From positions 23,934 through 87,933 of the forward strand of contig NZ_JABVAX010000011.1 in assembly GCF_013404595.1 (NCBI RefSeq): a DNA stretch of 64,000 bases, in the 5' to 3' direction. The position numbers and the translations under genes are program-made. The notes under the pieces were generated by a model that was given only the letters and a program-made list of their open reading frames with translations, was not told the DNA's origin and did not search any database. Source of the DNA: Jannaschia marina (GTDB lineage: Bacteria; Pseudomonadota; Alphaproteobacteria; Rhodobacterales; Rhodobacteraceae). Positions within the stretch are counted from its first letter, which is position 1; every line of letters starts with the position of its first letter. This document shows, in pieces, positions 43,087 through 52,700 of the stretch.

Positions 43087-46000
43087 TCAGTCGAGCGATT
43101 GCGGGCATTCGAACTCCCGCAATTCGGACATGGTGAAGGGGTTGTCGATGGCGTTCACCGTGAAGTCGTAGGTGATGTTGCGCCCGCCGATCATGAAGGT
43201 CGCGCGCAGGGTATCGCCCTGCCGCCGCTTGGCGCTCGCCGCGTCCAGAAGCTGCATGAAGGTCCAGGGGCTGCCGGTGAAGCCGAGCGTCGAGGGCCGG
43301 TCGAGCGCGGGCATCACCTGGATCGCCGTGGCCGAGCCGGTACCGGGCCAGACCACCGTCTTCGGGATCTCGTAGCGCACGGTGGGCACGCGCTGGTCGT
43401 TCACGATCAGGAGCGCGCTCTCGATGGTCGAATGGTTGTCGACCTGCTGCACGCCGATCTCGACCTCGGGCGTCTGCCCCCCGCCCGAGAAGAACGCCTG
43501 CCGGATGCGCTCCGCGCGGTCGAACTGCCGCAGCGCGCCGGGCGAGAGGCGACCCGCAAGCGGGCTGTCCTCGCGGTATTGCAGCCCCTCCGACGTGCGC
43601 TCCACGTGGGGGGCGAGGTACTCGGTATAGAACCGGTCCATGTCGCCGCCCGGCCCGAAGAACTTGGAGAAATTGGCGATCGAGAGCGAGCGCGAGGAGC
43701 TGGAGAACGGGTAGCTTGGCGCAATCGTGTCGCGGCAGAAGAAGGCGATCTGGTTCGACAGCGCCCGGTTCATCGTCTCGAGGCTGGCGTCCGTCGCGCC
43801 CTGCCGGAAGTCGGCCTCCGCCTCGTTGACGAGCCCGGCGACCTCCTCGGGCAACTGGCTGTTGTAGCGCGTCAGCTCTGACAGGATCTGCGGCAGCAGA
43901 ACCGCCGTCTGCTCCGGGTTCGACTGCCCGGCGGCCAGCGCCGTCCAGACCGAGCCGAGGTTGCCCAGAACGGCATCGATGGGCCGTTGCCCCCGCTCCC
44001 CGCGCAGAAGCGCCGACCAATCCTCGAAGGCATCCGAAATGCGCTCGATGGGCGCGATCAGCCCGTCGCCCTCACCACCGCCGCCGCCCCCGCCGAGGGC
44101 CCCCACGCGGCCCCCGCCACCGCTCGTCGCCGCCTCCATCAGGATGCGCTGCACACCCGAGGACCGCGAGCGCACGCGCTGCAGCACCTGGCTGCCGACC
44201 GAGCCGGCCACGCCGTCGAGGTCCGCGCCCCCGCCGCTGGCCAGCATCTCGGGCGTCAGCCCGTCGAGGCCCTCGAGCTCGCGCTTGACCTGCGTTTCCT
44301 CGTCGACCGAGCGCACCAGCAGCAAAAGCGGCGAAGCCGTCTCCGAGGCGAGGATGCCCAGGGTCTCGTAGCGCGGCGCATCGGCCACCAGCGAGTTGAG
44401 CGACAGGTTGCCCAGCACCGCGTTCCACGCCGTCTCGTGCTCCCGCCGGTAGCGGTCGAGGAGCGTGCGGTCGAGCGTCGACATCCGCGCCTCGAACTCC
44501 TCGGAGGCCGCATCCTCGCCCAGCACCCATTGATCCGCGCGCAGCCGCTCCGCCACCTCTTCGAGGGAGGGGTAGAAATAGCTCCAGAACCCTTCGTAGG
44601 TGAAGAGCGCCGGTACCGTCAGCTGCGCGAGGTCCTTCCCGTCGCGCGCGCTGAACGCCCGGTCGGCGGCGCGGCCCGCGGCCTCGGTCAACTGCCAGTC
44701 GGGCAGGCCCGTCGAGGCCACCCCGTCCTGGATGAGCGCCCAGGCCTGATCCGACGGCGGCAGCTGCACGATGGCCCCGCGTGCGAGGTCGATGGTCGCC
44801 TCGTCGATCTCCACCAGAGGGCTGCGCGTGTCGTCGAGCTCCAGCATCGCCGTCAGGTGGCGCATCAGCTCCTCGCGGGTGTCGAGGCCCGCGCGGCCGG
44901 TGAAGATCGCGCGCCAGGTGTCCTCGAACCACGACAGGATCGCCGCGTCGTCGTTGCGCTCCCCCTGGGCGCCGAGCAGCATGTAGACCTTGAGCGCGCG
45001 GTAGATCTCGGTCGTGTCGCCCCGGCTCACGATGAGCGGCATCTCCTGCTCCAGCGACAGGATCAGCCGCGGCCGCAGCATCTTTTCGAGCGCGTCCGAA
45101 TAGGCCGCCTCCGAGGCCGCTTCCAGACGCTCGCGCTGCCCGAGGCCAAGCCCCTCCCAGATCGGCGTCTCCGCGTCCGAGCCATAGCCCGCGGGCATCC
45201 CCCGCAGGTCTTCGAGGAACGGCAACACCGGCTCCAGCCGCGTGTCGTCGATGATCTGCCGCCCGATCTCGTCGGAGGCGAGGCGCGCATAGGCCGCCGT
45301 CTCCGCCTGCGCCACGTCCACGAGCGTCGCGTTGCGCCAGTAGGACCAGCCGAGCCCGCCGAGCGCGCCGAGCGTCAGCACCGTGACGAGCGTGAACCCC
45401 GTCGCCCGCAGGATCGTCGCGCGCCGCACCGCGCGGCGGTCGAAGCTGACCCAGTCGCGCTCCGCGAAGATCACCTTCTGCATCAGGTCACGCAGGAAAT
45501 AGCTCTTGCCCTTGCCCGACATGAAGCCCGCGCCGAAGGCCCCGCCCCCCGCGCCATCACTCATCGCGCCCAGCACCTGATCGATGGGCGTGCCCTCCTG
45601 CGTGCCCGAGGTGAAGTAGAACCCCCGCAGGATCGCGTTCGACTGGTAGCGCGTCGGCTCGAAGACCCGGCGCAGGAAGTCGCTCACCCCGTCCTTGAGC
45701 ATCGCCATCTGCCCCGGCAGACCGAAGATCGCGATCCGGCTGATGCCGTCCGGCTCCTCGTTCAGCCGGTCGATCACCTCGTCCGACAGGCGGCTCACCA
45801 GCCGGTCGAACTCCGCCGGCACGCCCTCGTGCGTCAGCGCCTCCCGGTCCTTCGTCTGGAAGGTCGCGCCCCAGACGCCGTTGCGCCGCTGCAGGCTGAA
45901 GGAGCCGAAATACTCCCGGAAGCCAGAGATCAGGTCCGCCTTGGTAAAGAGGACATAGACCGGGAAGTCGATCTTGAGCGTCTCGTGCACCTCGGCCAAT

Positions 46001-46698
46001 CGCGCGCGCACCGTCTCGGCGTGACGCGCCACCTCGCCGCCCATCACGTCCTCAATCGAGAGCGCGAGGATCACGCCGTTGATCGGCTGGCTCGGCCGCG
46101 CCCGCTTCAGAAGGTCGAGGAAGGCCGTCCAGGACGCGCTGTCGGCCTCGGCGTGGCTGTCCTGCGTGGTGTAGCGCCCCGCCGTGTCGATCAGCACCGC
46201 GTCCTCTGCGAACCACCAGTCGCAGTTGCGCGTGCCCCCGAAGCCCTCGAGCGCGCCGCCGGTCTTCTCCAGCGGGAACTCGATGCCCGAATTCTGCAGC
46301 GCCGTCGTCTTGCCCGCGCCCGGCGGCCCGATGATGACGTACCACGGCAGGTCATAGAGATAGGTGCGCCCGCCCGCCTTCTTGAGCGTGGCCAGCGCTT
46401 CGGTCATCCGCTCGGCCAGCACCTTGCCGTCGCCCACCGGCTCCTCGGGGACCATGGCTTCTTCCAGCGCCTTCGCGGCCTTGCGCCGCTTGAGGTAGCG
46501 CAGGAGCACGATCAGGAAGAACAGCCCCAGGATCGCCCCGATCAGCGACGCGCGCAGCCAGACCGTGCCCATCACGATCACGCCCGTCATCGGGAAGCCG
46601 AACCAGATCGCGACGCAGAGCCCGATCAGGCCCAGCACCATCAGGACCTTGCGGAACCAGCCATGCTTGAAGAGCTTGCGGAAGAAACGGCGCAACAT
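43087..46698 (-). CDS. tssM: T6SS membrane complex protein TssM (IcmF)
   Basis: This 1203-residue inner-membrane protein has two N-terminal helices (about 17-35 and 45-68) and a cytosolic NTPase domain with Walker A GPPGAGKT (124-131) and LIDTAGRYTTQD as the switch/Walker B part. A third helix (about 430-455) precedes the large periplasmic IcmF-related domain. The C-terminus ends FTMSELREFECPQSLD. It is full length. It begins one base after the tssL stop region. TssM spans the periplasm and normally binds the lipoprotein TssJ, for which no gene is seen here. Confidence 0.92.
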   Translation of the reverse strand: MLRRFFRKLFKHGWFRKVLMVLGLIGLCVAIWFGFPMTGVIVMGTVWLRASLIGAILGLFFLIVLLRYLKRRKAAKALEEAMVPEEPVGDGKVLAERMTEALATLKKAGGRTYLYDLPWYVIIGPPGAGKTTALQNSGIEFPLEKTGGALEGFGGTRNCDWWFAEDAVLIDTAGRYTTQDSHAEADSASWTAFLDLLKRARPSQPINGVILALSIEDVMGGEVARHAETVRARLAEVHETLKIDFPVYVLFTKADLISGFREYFGSFSLQRRNGVWGATFQTKDREALTHEGVPAEFDRLVSRLSDEVIDRLNEEPDGISRIAIFGLPGQMAMLKDGVSDFLRRVFEPTRYQSNAILRGFYFTSGTQEGTPIDQVLGAMSDGAGGGAFGAGFMSGKGKSYFLRDLMQKVIFAERDWVSFDRRAVRRATILRATGFTLVTVLTLGALGGLGWSYWRNATLVDVAQAETAAYARLASDEIGRQIIDDTRLEPVLPFLEDLRGMPAGYGSDAETPIWEGLGLGQRERLEAASEAAYSDALEKMLRPRLILSLEQEMPLIVSRGDTTEIYRALKVYMLLGAQGERNDDAAILSWFEDTWRAIFTGRAGLDTREELMRHLTAMLELDDTRSPLVEIDEATIDLARGAIVQLPPSDQAWALIQDGVASTGLPDWQLTEAAGRAADRAFSARDGKDLAQLTVPALFTYEGFWSYFYPSLEEVAERLRADQWVLGEDAASEEFEARMSTLDRTLLDRYRREHETAWNAVLGNLSLNSLVADAPRYETLGILASETASPLLLLVRSVDEETQVKRELEGLDGLTPEMLASGGGADLDGVAGSVGSQVLQRVRSRSSGVQRILMEAATSGGGGRVGALGGGGGGGEGDGLIAPIERISDAFEDWSALLRGERGQRPIDAVLGNLGSVWTALAAGQSNPEQTAVLLPQILSELTRYNSQLPEEVAGLVNEAEADFRQGATDASLETMNRALSNQIAFFCRDTIAPSYPFSSSSRSLSIANFSKFFGPGGDMDRFYTEYLAPHVERTSEGLQYREDSPLAGRLSPGALRQFDRAERIRQAFFSGGGQTPEVEIGVQQVDNHSTIESALLIVNDQRVPTVRYEIPKTVVWPGTGSATAIQVMPALDRPSTLGFTGSPWTFMQLLDAASAKRRQGDTLRATFMIGGRNITYDFTVNAIDNPFTMSELREFECPQSLD

Positions 46699-46699
46699 C

Positions 46700-48337
46700 T
46701 CAGTAGGTCCCCTCGCGCGCGATCATCACCTCGACCCGGCGGTTCTGTGCCCGGCCCTCGGCGGTGGCATTGTCCCCGATCGGATCGGCCTCGCCCCGGC
46801 CCTCGACGACGACGCGCCCCTGGTCCGACAGGAGCGGGCCGACGACCGCGCGCACGGCCTCGGCCCGCGCGACCGAGAGGTTCAGGTTCGATTGCGGCTG
46901 CCCCACGCTGTCGGTGAAGCCCTCGATCCGCACCGGCCCCGGCTCGGCATCCAGCACCTCGGCGATCCGCTCGGCGAGCGGCGTGAACTCGGGACGCAGC
47001 GTCGCCTGCCCGGTATCGAAGAGCAGCAGATTGCCCACCCGCACGAAGATGAAATCGCCCTTCTGTCCGACCTCGACCTCGCCCGCCGCGATCTCGGCGG
47101 CCAGCCCCTCGCGGATGCGGTCGAGCTGCGTCGATTCCGCCTGGAACGGCACCGCCGGGCGCGACCGTTCCAACGCCACGGTCACATCCGTCGGGTGCAT
47201 CGTGTAGAGCGCGTTGGCCGTGGCCCAGCCGTCGCGGTTGAGAAGCGTCGAGAGCGCCGCGAAGAACCCGACCACGAGCACGGCAGCGAGCCCCGCATAG
47301 GCCCAGACCGGCAATCCCCCGAACCGCCGCTTGCCCCGCAGGATCACCGGCGTCCAACTGACCGAAATGTCGTCGTCGGGCCGCGGCCTTTGCGTGCGCA
47401 GCGCGGTGTGGATGGCCGAGCGGATGCGGGCCAGTTCCGTCGCGCCATTGGGGCGCGTGCGATACTCCCCCTCGAAGCCGAGCGACAGGCAGGTCAGCAT
47501 CAGCTCCAGCAGGTCATAGTATTCGCCCGGCGCCTGCATCGCCTTCTCGGCCTCGTGGAAGAAGCCGACGCCGGTGTCGCGCGTGTTGAAGAACCGCGCG
47601 GCCATGGAATACTCGGCCCATTGCCCCCGGTCGGCGCCCGGCAGGTTCTGCACGATGTCGTCGGCCGTGCCGCAGAGCGCGTATTTCGCCACCTCGACCA
47701 CATGCCGGTCGACGCCCGCGGCGGCCGCGTTCTGCTCGAAGGCGACGATCTCGTGATAGACATGCTCCATCAGCGGCGCGGCCTGCATCTCCACGAGGCC
47801 CGTGCGCAGCCTCCCGAAGAGGATCAGCAGGTTCGCCGCCGCCGCCACCAGCGGGTTCGACGAGCCCCCCGCGCCCAGCCCCGTCGCCTGCAACGCCTGA
47901 TGCAGCGGGATGCGCGCCGCCTCGGCCCGCTGCACCGGCGCATCGCGCGGCCCCATCTCGGGAAAGAACCCCTCGCCCGGCCCGCCCGCGCGCTTGCCGA
48001 TGCCCGCGCCGACCCCGGGGCGCAGGTTCGAGCCGACGCCGGTGCCGAAACCGGGGCTGCGCCCGTCGTCCCGCGGGGTGTGAGGCGCCTGCGTCGCGCC
48101 GCCCGGCCGGGGCGTGACCGCCGGCCCGCCGACCCAGGTGTTGCCGTCGTCCGCGGGCCGTCGCACGCCGATGCCCGCACCCGAACCCGCGCCACCCGGC
48201 CCGCCGATGACCGTCTTGTCGCGCGTGCCCCCCGCGCCGTCCCGCCGTCCGAACGGGTCGTCCGCGCCGCCGCCGGGTCTCCGGCCGAGCGCGGGACCGC
48301 CGATCACGGTCTTGTCGCGATCGTCCCGCCCCGCCAT
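46700..48337 (-). CDS. tssL: T6SS membrane complex protein TssL with OmpA-like domain
   Basis: This 545-residue protein has three parts. The N-terminal 130 residues are Gly/Pro/Arg-rich and contain the repeated motif DKTVIGGP at T10 and T42, plus NTWVGGP at T67. The cytosolic DotU domain (about 140-330) has NPLVAAAANLLILFGRLR and later LTCLSLGFEGEYR. One helix (about 347-366) is followed by a periplasmic OmpA/MotB peptidoglycan-binding domain (about 434-545) with FDTGQATLRPEF and RAQNRRVEVMI. Agrobacterium TssL is phosphorylated by PpkA on an N-terminal threonine and then binds Fha; the motifs here fit that. It lies between tssK and tssM with 1-bp gaps. Confidence 0.92.
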   Translation of the reverse strand: MAGRDDRDKTVIGGPALGRRPGGGADDPFGRRDGAGGTRDKTVIGGPGGAGSGAGIGVRRPADDGNTWVGGPAVTPRPGGATQAPHTPRDDGRSPGFGTGVGSNLRPGVGAGIGKRAGGPGEGFFPEMGPRDAPVQRAEAARIPLHQALQATGLGAGGSSNPLVAAAANLLILFGRLRTGLVEMQAAPLMEHVYHEIVAFEQNAAAAGVDRHVVEVAKYALCGTADDIVQNLPGADRGQWAEYSMAARFFNTRDTGVGFFHEAEKAMQAPGEYYDLLELMLTCLSLGFEGEYRTRPNGATELARIRSAIHTALRTQRPRPDDDISVSWTPVILRGKRRFGGLPVWAYAGLAAVLVVGFFAALSTLLNRDGWATANALYTMHPTDVTVALERSRPAVPFQAESTQLDRIREGLAAEIAAGEVEVGQKGDFIFVRVGNLLLFDTGQATLRPEFTPLAERIAEVLDAEPGPVRIEGFTDSVGQPQSNLNLSVARAEAVRAVVGPLLSDQGRVVVEGRGEADPIGDNATAEGRAQNRRVEVMIAREGTY

Positions 48338-48338
48338 G

Positions 48339-49670
48339 TCAGAGCGCCTCCGGGATGGCCCAGAGGTCGAGCTTCAGATCGGGCCAGTCCCCGGCGAAAT
48401 GCATCCCGATCGCGGGGGCGGTCGAGAACTCGCGCCACATGGGCGTGTTCTTGTCGAGCATGAAGTAGACGTTCGACGGCACCACCCGGATCTGCCGCGG
48501 CGGGTTCGGCAGATGCTGCAGCCCGACGCCCGGCAGGTTGTTGCGGACGATCTCGCTCATCCGCGTGTTCGGCCCGATCTTCACGAGCTGCGGGAACTGG
48601 CCCTGCACCTCGGTCATGGCCTTGGCCGTCTCGACCTCCACCACGAAGGCCGCCTCGCGGAAGAGGTTCCGGTCGGCGACCTCGGCGATGTAGGAATTCT
48701 GCCGCACCTGCCGCAGGTCGAGCCGGATCGCCCGGCCCACGTCGCGCGACAGAAGGCGCTGGATGTCCTGCACCACGCGCCCGAACGCGGCCTTCGGATC
48801 GGCGTGGTCGTAGGTGTCGTAACCCGGGGCCAGGCGGCTCGAATTGTCGAAGGTGGCAAGCTCGCCGGCGAGGCCCACGAGATGCCGGTAGAGCGCCTCG
48901 GGGTGGACGGCATGGAGCCCCGCCATATGGCGCAGCACGCCGATCTCGCGGTTGAGCGTCATCAGCATGAGGTAATCCGCCGCCTGCATCCCGCCACCGG
49001 CCGAGGGGTCGGCGGCATAGCGGGCGAGCGTCTCGAGCTTGGCCTCGATCCAGCCGATCACCCGGCTGAGGTAGCCCAGCAACACCGGATGCGCCGCCAG
49101 CACGAGCGCGGGCGGCGGCACCGTGTCGTCGAAGCTGACGACGCCGTCGCGCACTTCGGTGATCTTCGCGAGGCGCAGGCTCTGATAGCCGGGCCGCGCC
49201 GTCTTGCGCAGCGTCAGTTCCAGCCGCGGCGTCGCGATCTCCAGCACCTGCTCGGCGCGGGCGGCGGCCGCGTTGTCGGCCACCGTCTCGGTGCCGAGCG
49301 CATAGCGCGCCGTCGCGCCCTCCTCGTCGGGAGAGACGTCGCGGCCGTTGGGCGACCGTTCGGGCAGCGTGAGCCAGACCGACAGGCCCGCCGCATCCTC
49401 CGGGCACGGCACCGGCACCGGCAGCGGCCCGGTCTCGGGCGCGTCGAAGGGCGTGCCGTCGGGCATGATCCCCGCGCAGCGGCGCAGGCCGACCTTGCCC
49501 TGCTGCGCCATGTCGCGGTCGATCGCCATCTCGGCCAGGCCCCAGGGATAGGGCGACAGATGCTTGAGCCGCGCGTCGAGCAGATGCTCCACATGCCGGT
49601 CGGCCTGCTGGAGGTGCTGCGGCTGGAGGAAGAGACCCTCCTTCCAGGCGACTTTGCTTACGAGCGACAT
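48339..49670 (-). CDS. tssK: T6SS baseplate-membrane adaptor TssK
   Basis: This 443-residue protein opens MSLVSKVAWKEGLFLQPQHL, the TssK/VasE signature. It contains SPYPWGLAEMAIDRDMAQQG, the middle GLAGELATFDNSSRLAPGYD and the C-terminal VYFMLDKNTPMWREF. TssK trimers connect the TssEFG baseplate to TssL/TssM. It is the first gene of the operon tssK-tssL-tssM-tagF-pppA-ppkA. The 81 bp to the upstream autotransporter stop must hold any separate promoter. Confidence 0.93.
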   Translation of the reverse strand: MSLVSKVAWKEGLFLQPQHLQQADRHVEHLLDARLKHLSPYPWGLAEMAIDRDMAQQGKVGLRRCAGIMPDGTPFDAPETGPLPVPVPCPEDAAGLSVWLTLPERSPNGRDVSPDEEGATARYALGTETVADNAAAARAEQVLEIATPRLELTLRKTARPGYQSLRLAKITEVRDGVVSFDDTVPPPALVLAAHPVLLGYLSRVIGWIEAKLETLARYAADPSAGGGMQAADYLMLMTLNREIGVLRHMAGLHAVHPEALYRHLVGLAGELATFDNSSRLAPGYDTYDHADPKAAFGRVVQDIQRLLSRDVGRAIRLDLRQVRQNSYIAEVADRNLFREAAFVVEVETAKAMTEVQGQFPQLVKIGPNTRMSEIVRNNLPGVGLQHLPNPPRQIRVVPSNVYFMLDKNTPMWREFSTAPAIGMHFAGDWPDLKLDLWAIPEAL

Positions 49671-49751
49671 GTCGTTCCCCGTGGTTTCGTCGGCCCCATG
49701 TTGCGGTGTCCGGGAGCCGGGTTCAACCGCCCCCGCACACCGCCCGTCGCC

Positions 49752-52700
49752 CTACCACTGCCAGCGCGCCTGCGCGGTGATGCCATAGCTCGTGAGCCCC
49801 CCCGACCGGCGCGCGTCGACACGGGTCGAGGCGCTGAACTGGCGGCCCCGGGTTCCGTCGAGGATGCGCACGTAGTTCACGCCCAGGCTCACCTCGCCGT
49901 AGTCGCCCAGCGAGGTCGACGACAGGTCCCGCACGAAGGTCTCGTCGGTTGCGTCCTGGAAGGTGGAGGTCAGCTCGTCGGAGAAGTCGGCGTAGTAGGT
50001 GCCGGTGGCGAAGTAGTTGGCCGCCCACTTGCCCGATTGCGCCACCTGCGTCCGCGAGACCGTGGCCCCGACGAAGCCCAGCGTCGACGTGTGGTCGTCG
50101 AGCGTCAGCGTCGAGCCGTCGTCGAAGGTCAGCACGCTGCCATCGGTCCGCGTGACCGAGAAACCCGCCGTCGGCACGACCGACCAGCCCCGGTCGCCGA
50201 TCTGGAACGACCGGCTCAGCGAGCCCGAGAAGGTGAGCGCATCGGTGTCGAGCTTCGCATCCGTCAGCCCGAGCGCCAGGCCCGAGACGCCGCGGTTGTT
50301 GAAGGTGAACTCCGTCGTCTCCGCCCGCAGCTGCAGGTCGCCCACGAGCGGCCCGCGCGATCCGGTCACGTAGAGGCCGACGTATTTCTGGTCGAAGTCC
50401 GACTCGGTGATCGAGTCGACCACCGTACTCAGCCCCCCGCCCAGCGGATCGAGCTGGAACACCGGCTGCTCGGTGGAACCGGTGTTGATCCCGGCGATGG
50501 CCCCCACCGCGAGGAGGTCGATGCCCCCGAAGGCCCCGTTGAAACAGGCGAAGTCCCCGCCGATCTGCAGGCCCTGGTAGGTCGCGTCGACCGCGCTGCG
50601 CAGGCTGTTGGTGCCGTCGTCGGTCCGCCCGTCGGCATCGGCCGTCCCGCCCGAGGCGCGCGACCAGAGGCCGGTGCCGCAGGTCCGCTCCTGCTCGGCG
50701 GCGAGGCCGACGATGAAGGGGCTCGTCGGCCGGTTCACAAGCGAGCCGATGAGCGACTGCGTCAGCGAGATGTTCCCCGCCAGCGCGCCGATCGCCGGGT
50801 TGATCTGACCCACGAGGCGCAGATCGCCCGAGGCCGTGTCCTGATCGAGCGTGAAGACCGTGCGTGCCGTGTTCGGCAGCAGCGTGCCCACCGCCAGCAC
50901 CGCGTCGAAGTCGCTGCCCGCCGCGCCGTCGATCAGCAGGATGTTGTCGGCATCCGCCGAGAGCGCGCCGCCGGCGTTCTGCAGATCGAAGGACAGCTGG
51001 AACGAGCCGGACACGTCGCCCATCGAGACGATGCTGTCGGCGCGCACGCCGCCCGGGGCCACGGCCTGCGTCAGGTCGAGGTCGAAGGACAGCGTCATCG
51101 CGTCGCCGGAGAGACTGCCCACGGTCGTCGTGTCGCCCACCGTGCCGTCGGCCATCGAGACCGTCCCGCTCCCGGCGAGGGCCCCATCGATCTCCGCACC
51201 GTCGACGCTGTCGAGCCGCCCGTCGACGCGCAGCCGCCCGGTCACGTTGCCACCCGCGCCGAGCGCGGCCAGCGCGGCGTCGGTGATCGTCGCGTCGCCG
51301 TCGAGCGTACCGTCGAGGTCGAGCGTGCCCTCCGTCTGCCGCAGGAGGCCCGCGCCGAGCGTCGTGCCCGCACCCACGGTCAGGTCGGCGGCATTGGTGA
51401 ACGTGCCGGTGATCTCGGCCCCGTCCGCCAGCGTCAGCGCCGCGCCCGCCGCGTTGGCCAGGTCGCCGTTGACCCCCCCGGTGAGCGAGAGCGTGGCGGT
51501 GTTGTCCACGTCGCCGATCACCGTGCCGCCGATACGCGCGGTGCCCGCGTTGTCGAGCGCCCCGTCGAGGTCGCCCGTCACGTCGAGCGTCGCCCCGGCG
51601 AGGTTCGCCACGTCGGCCGCGACCGCGGCCGCCGCGATCGTCCCGCTGTTGGAGATGGTCCCCGGCGGCGTCGAGGCAGGACCGGGCACCGCGGAGGTGC
51701 CGCCCGGCGCGGCCGTCGCGCCGAGCGTGCCGGTGGCGGTGATCCGGCCCGCGTTGGCGATCGCGCCCGCCGTCAGGTCGCCCGCCTCGACGGTGCCGCC
51801 CGCGGCCACGGTCATGGTGCCGGCGATGGTCGCGTCGGCCACGTCGAGCGTGCCGCCCGCGCCGACGGTGACGCCCTGATCGACCGAAACCGCGTCGTCC
51901 GAGGCCACCGTCCCGCCGTTCACCGCGACGTCGCCGGTGACCGTCATGTCGCCCGCGAGCGTGGTCGTGCCCGCGTCGTTGGTGATCGCACCGTCGAGCG
52001 TGCCGCCGCCGACGGTCGCCGTGCCCGTGTTGCGCAGATCCCCGTCGAGCCCGCCACCCAGCGTCGCGTCGCCCGCGTTGTCGAGCCCGCCGCCGGCCGT
52101 CAGGCCATTGCCCGCCGCCGCGCTCAGCGTGCCGTCGTTCGCGACCGCGCCCGTCACGTCGAGGTCGCCCGAAAGCGTCATCTGCCCGGTGCCCGTATTC
52201 GTCAGGTCGCCGGTCACATTCCCCGCGAGGGACGACAGCCCGCCGAGCTCCGCCCCCTGCCCCAGCGTCCCGGTGCTCGTCACCGTGGTCCCCGCCTCGG
52301 CGGTGAGCGCGGCGTCGACGGTGCCCGCGTTCGTCAGCGTGCCGCCCGTCACCGCCACCGCATCGGCCGTCAGCACGCCGTCCGCCGTCACCGTCACGTC
52401 GCCCGCCGAGGTCACGTCGCCCGAGGTCAGCGCGCCGTCCACCGTCAGGTCGCCCGAACCGGTGTTCGTGACCGCGCCCGTGATCGTGCCCGACGCGGTC
52501 ATCACGCCCGCGTTGTCGACCGCGCCGTCGATCGTGCCGGTCGTCTCGATCGTGCCGCCGTCGAGGTTCTCGACCGAGGCGGTCAGCGTGCCCGCGTTGG
52601 TGACGGTCGCGCCCGCGCCGTTCGAGAAGCTGTCCGCCCCGATCTGCGCCGCCGTCTGCACCGTGACCGTGCCGTCGTTGGTGAAGGTGTCGACGTTCGT

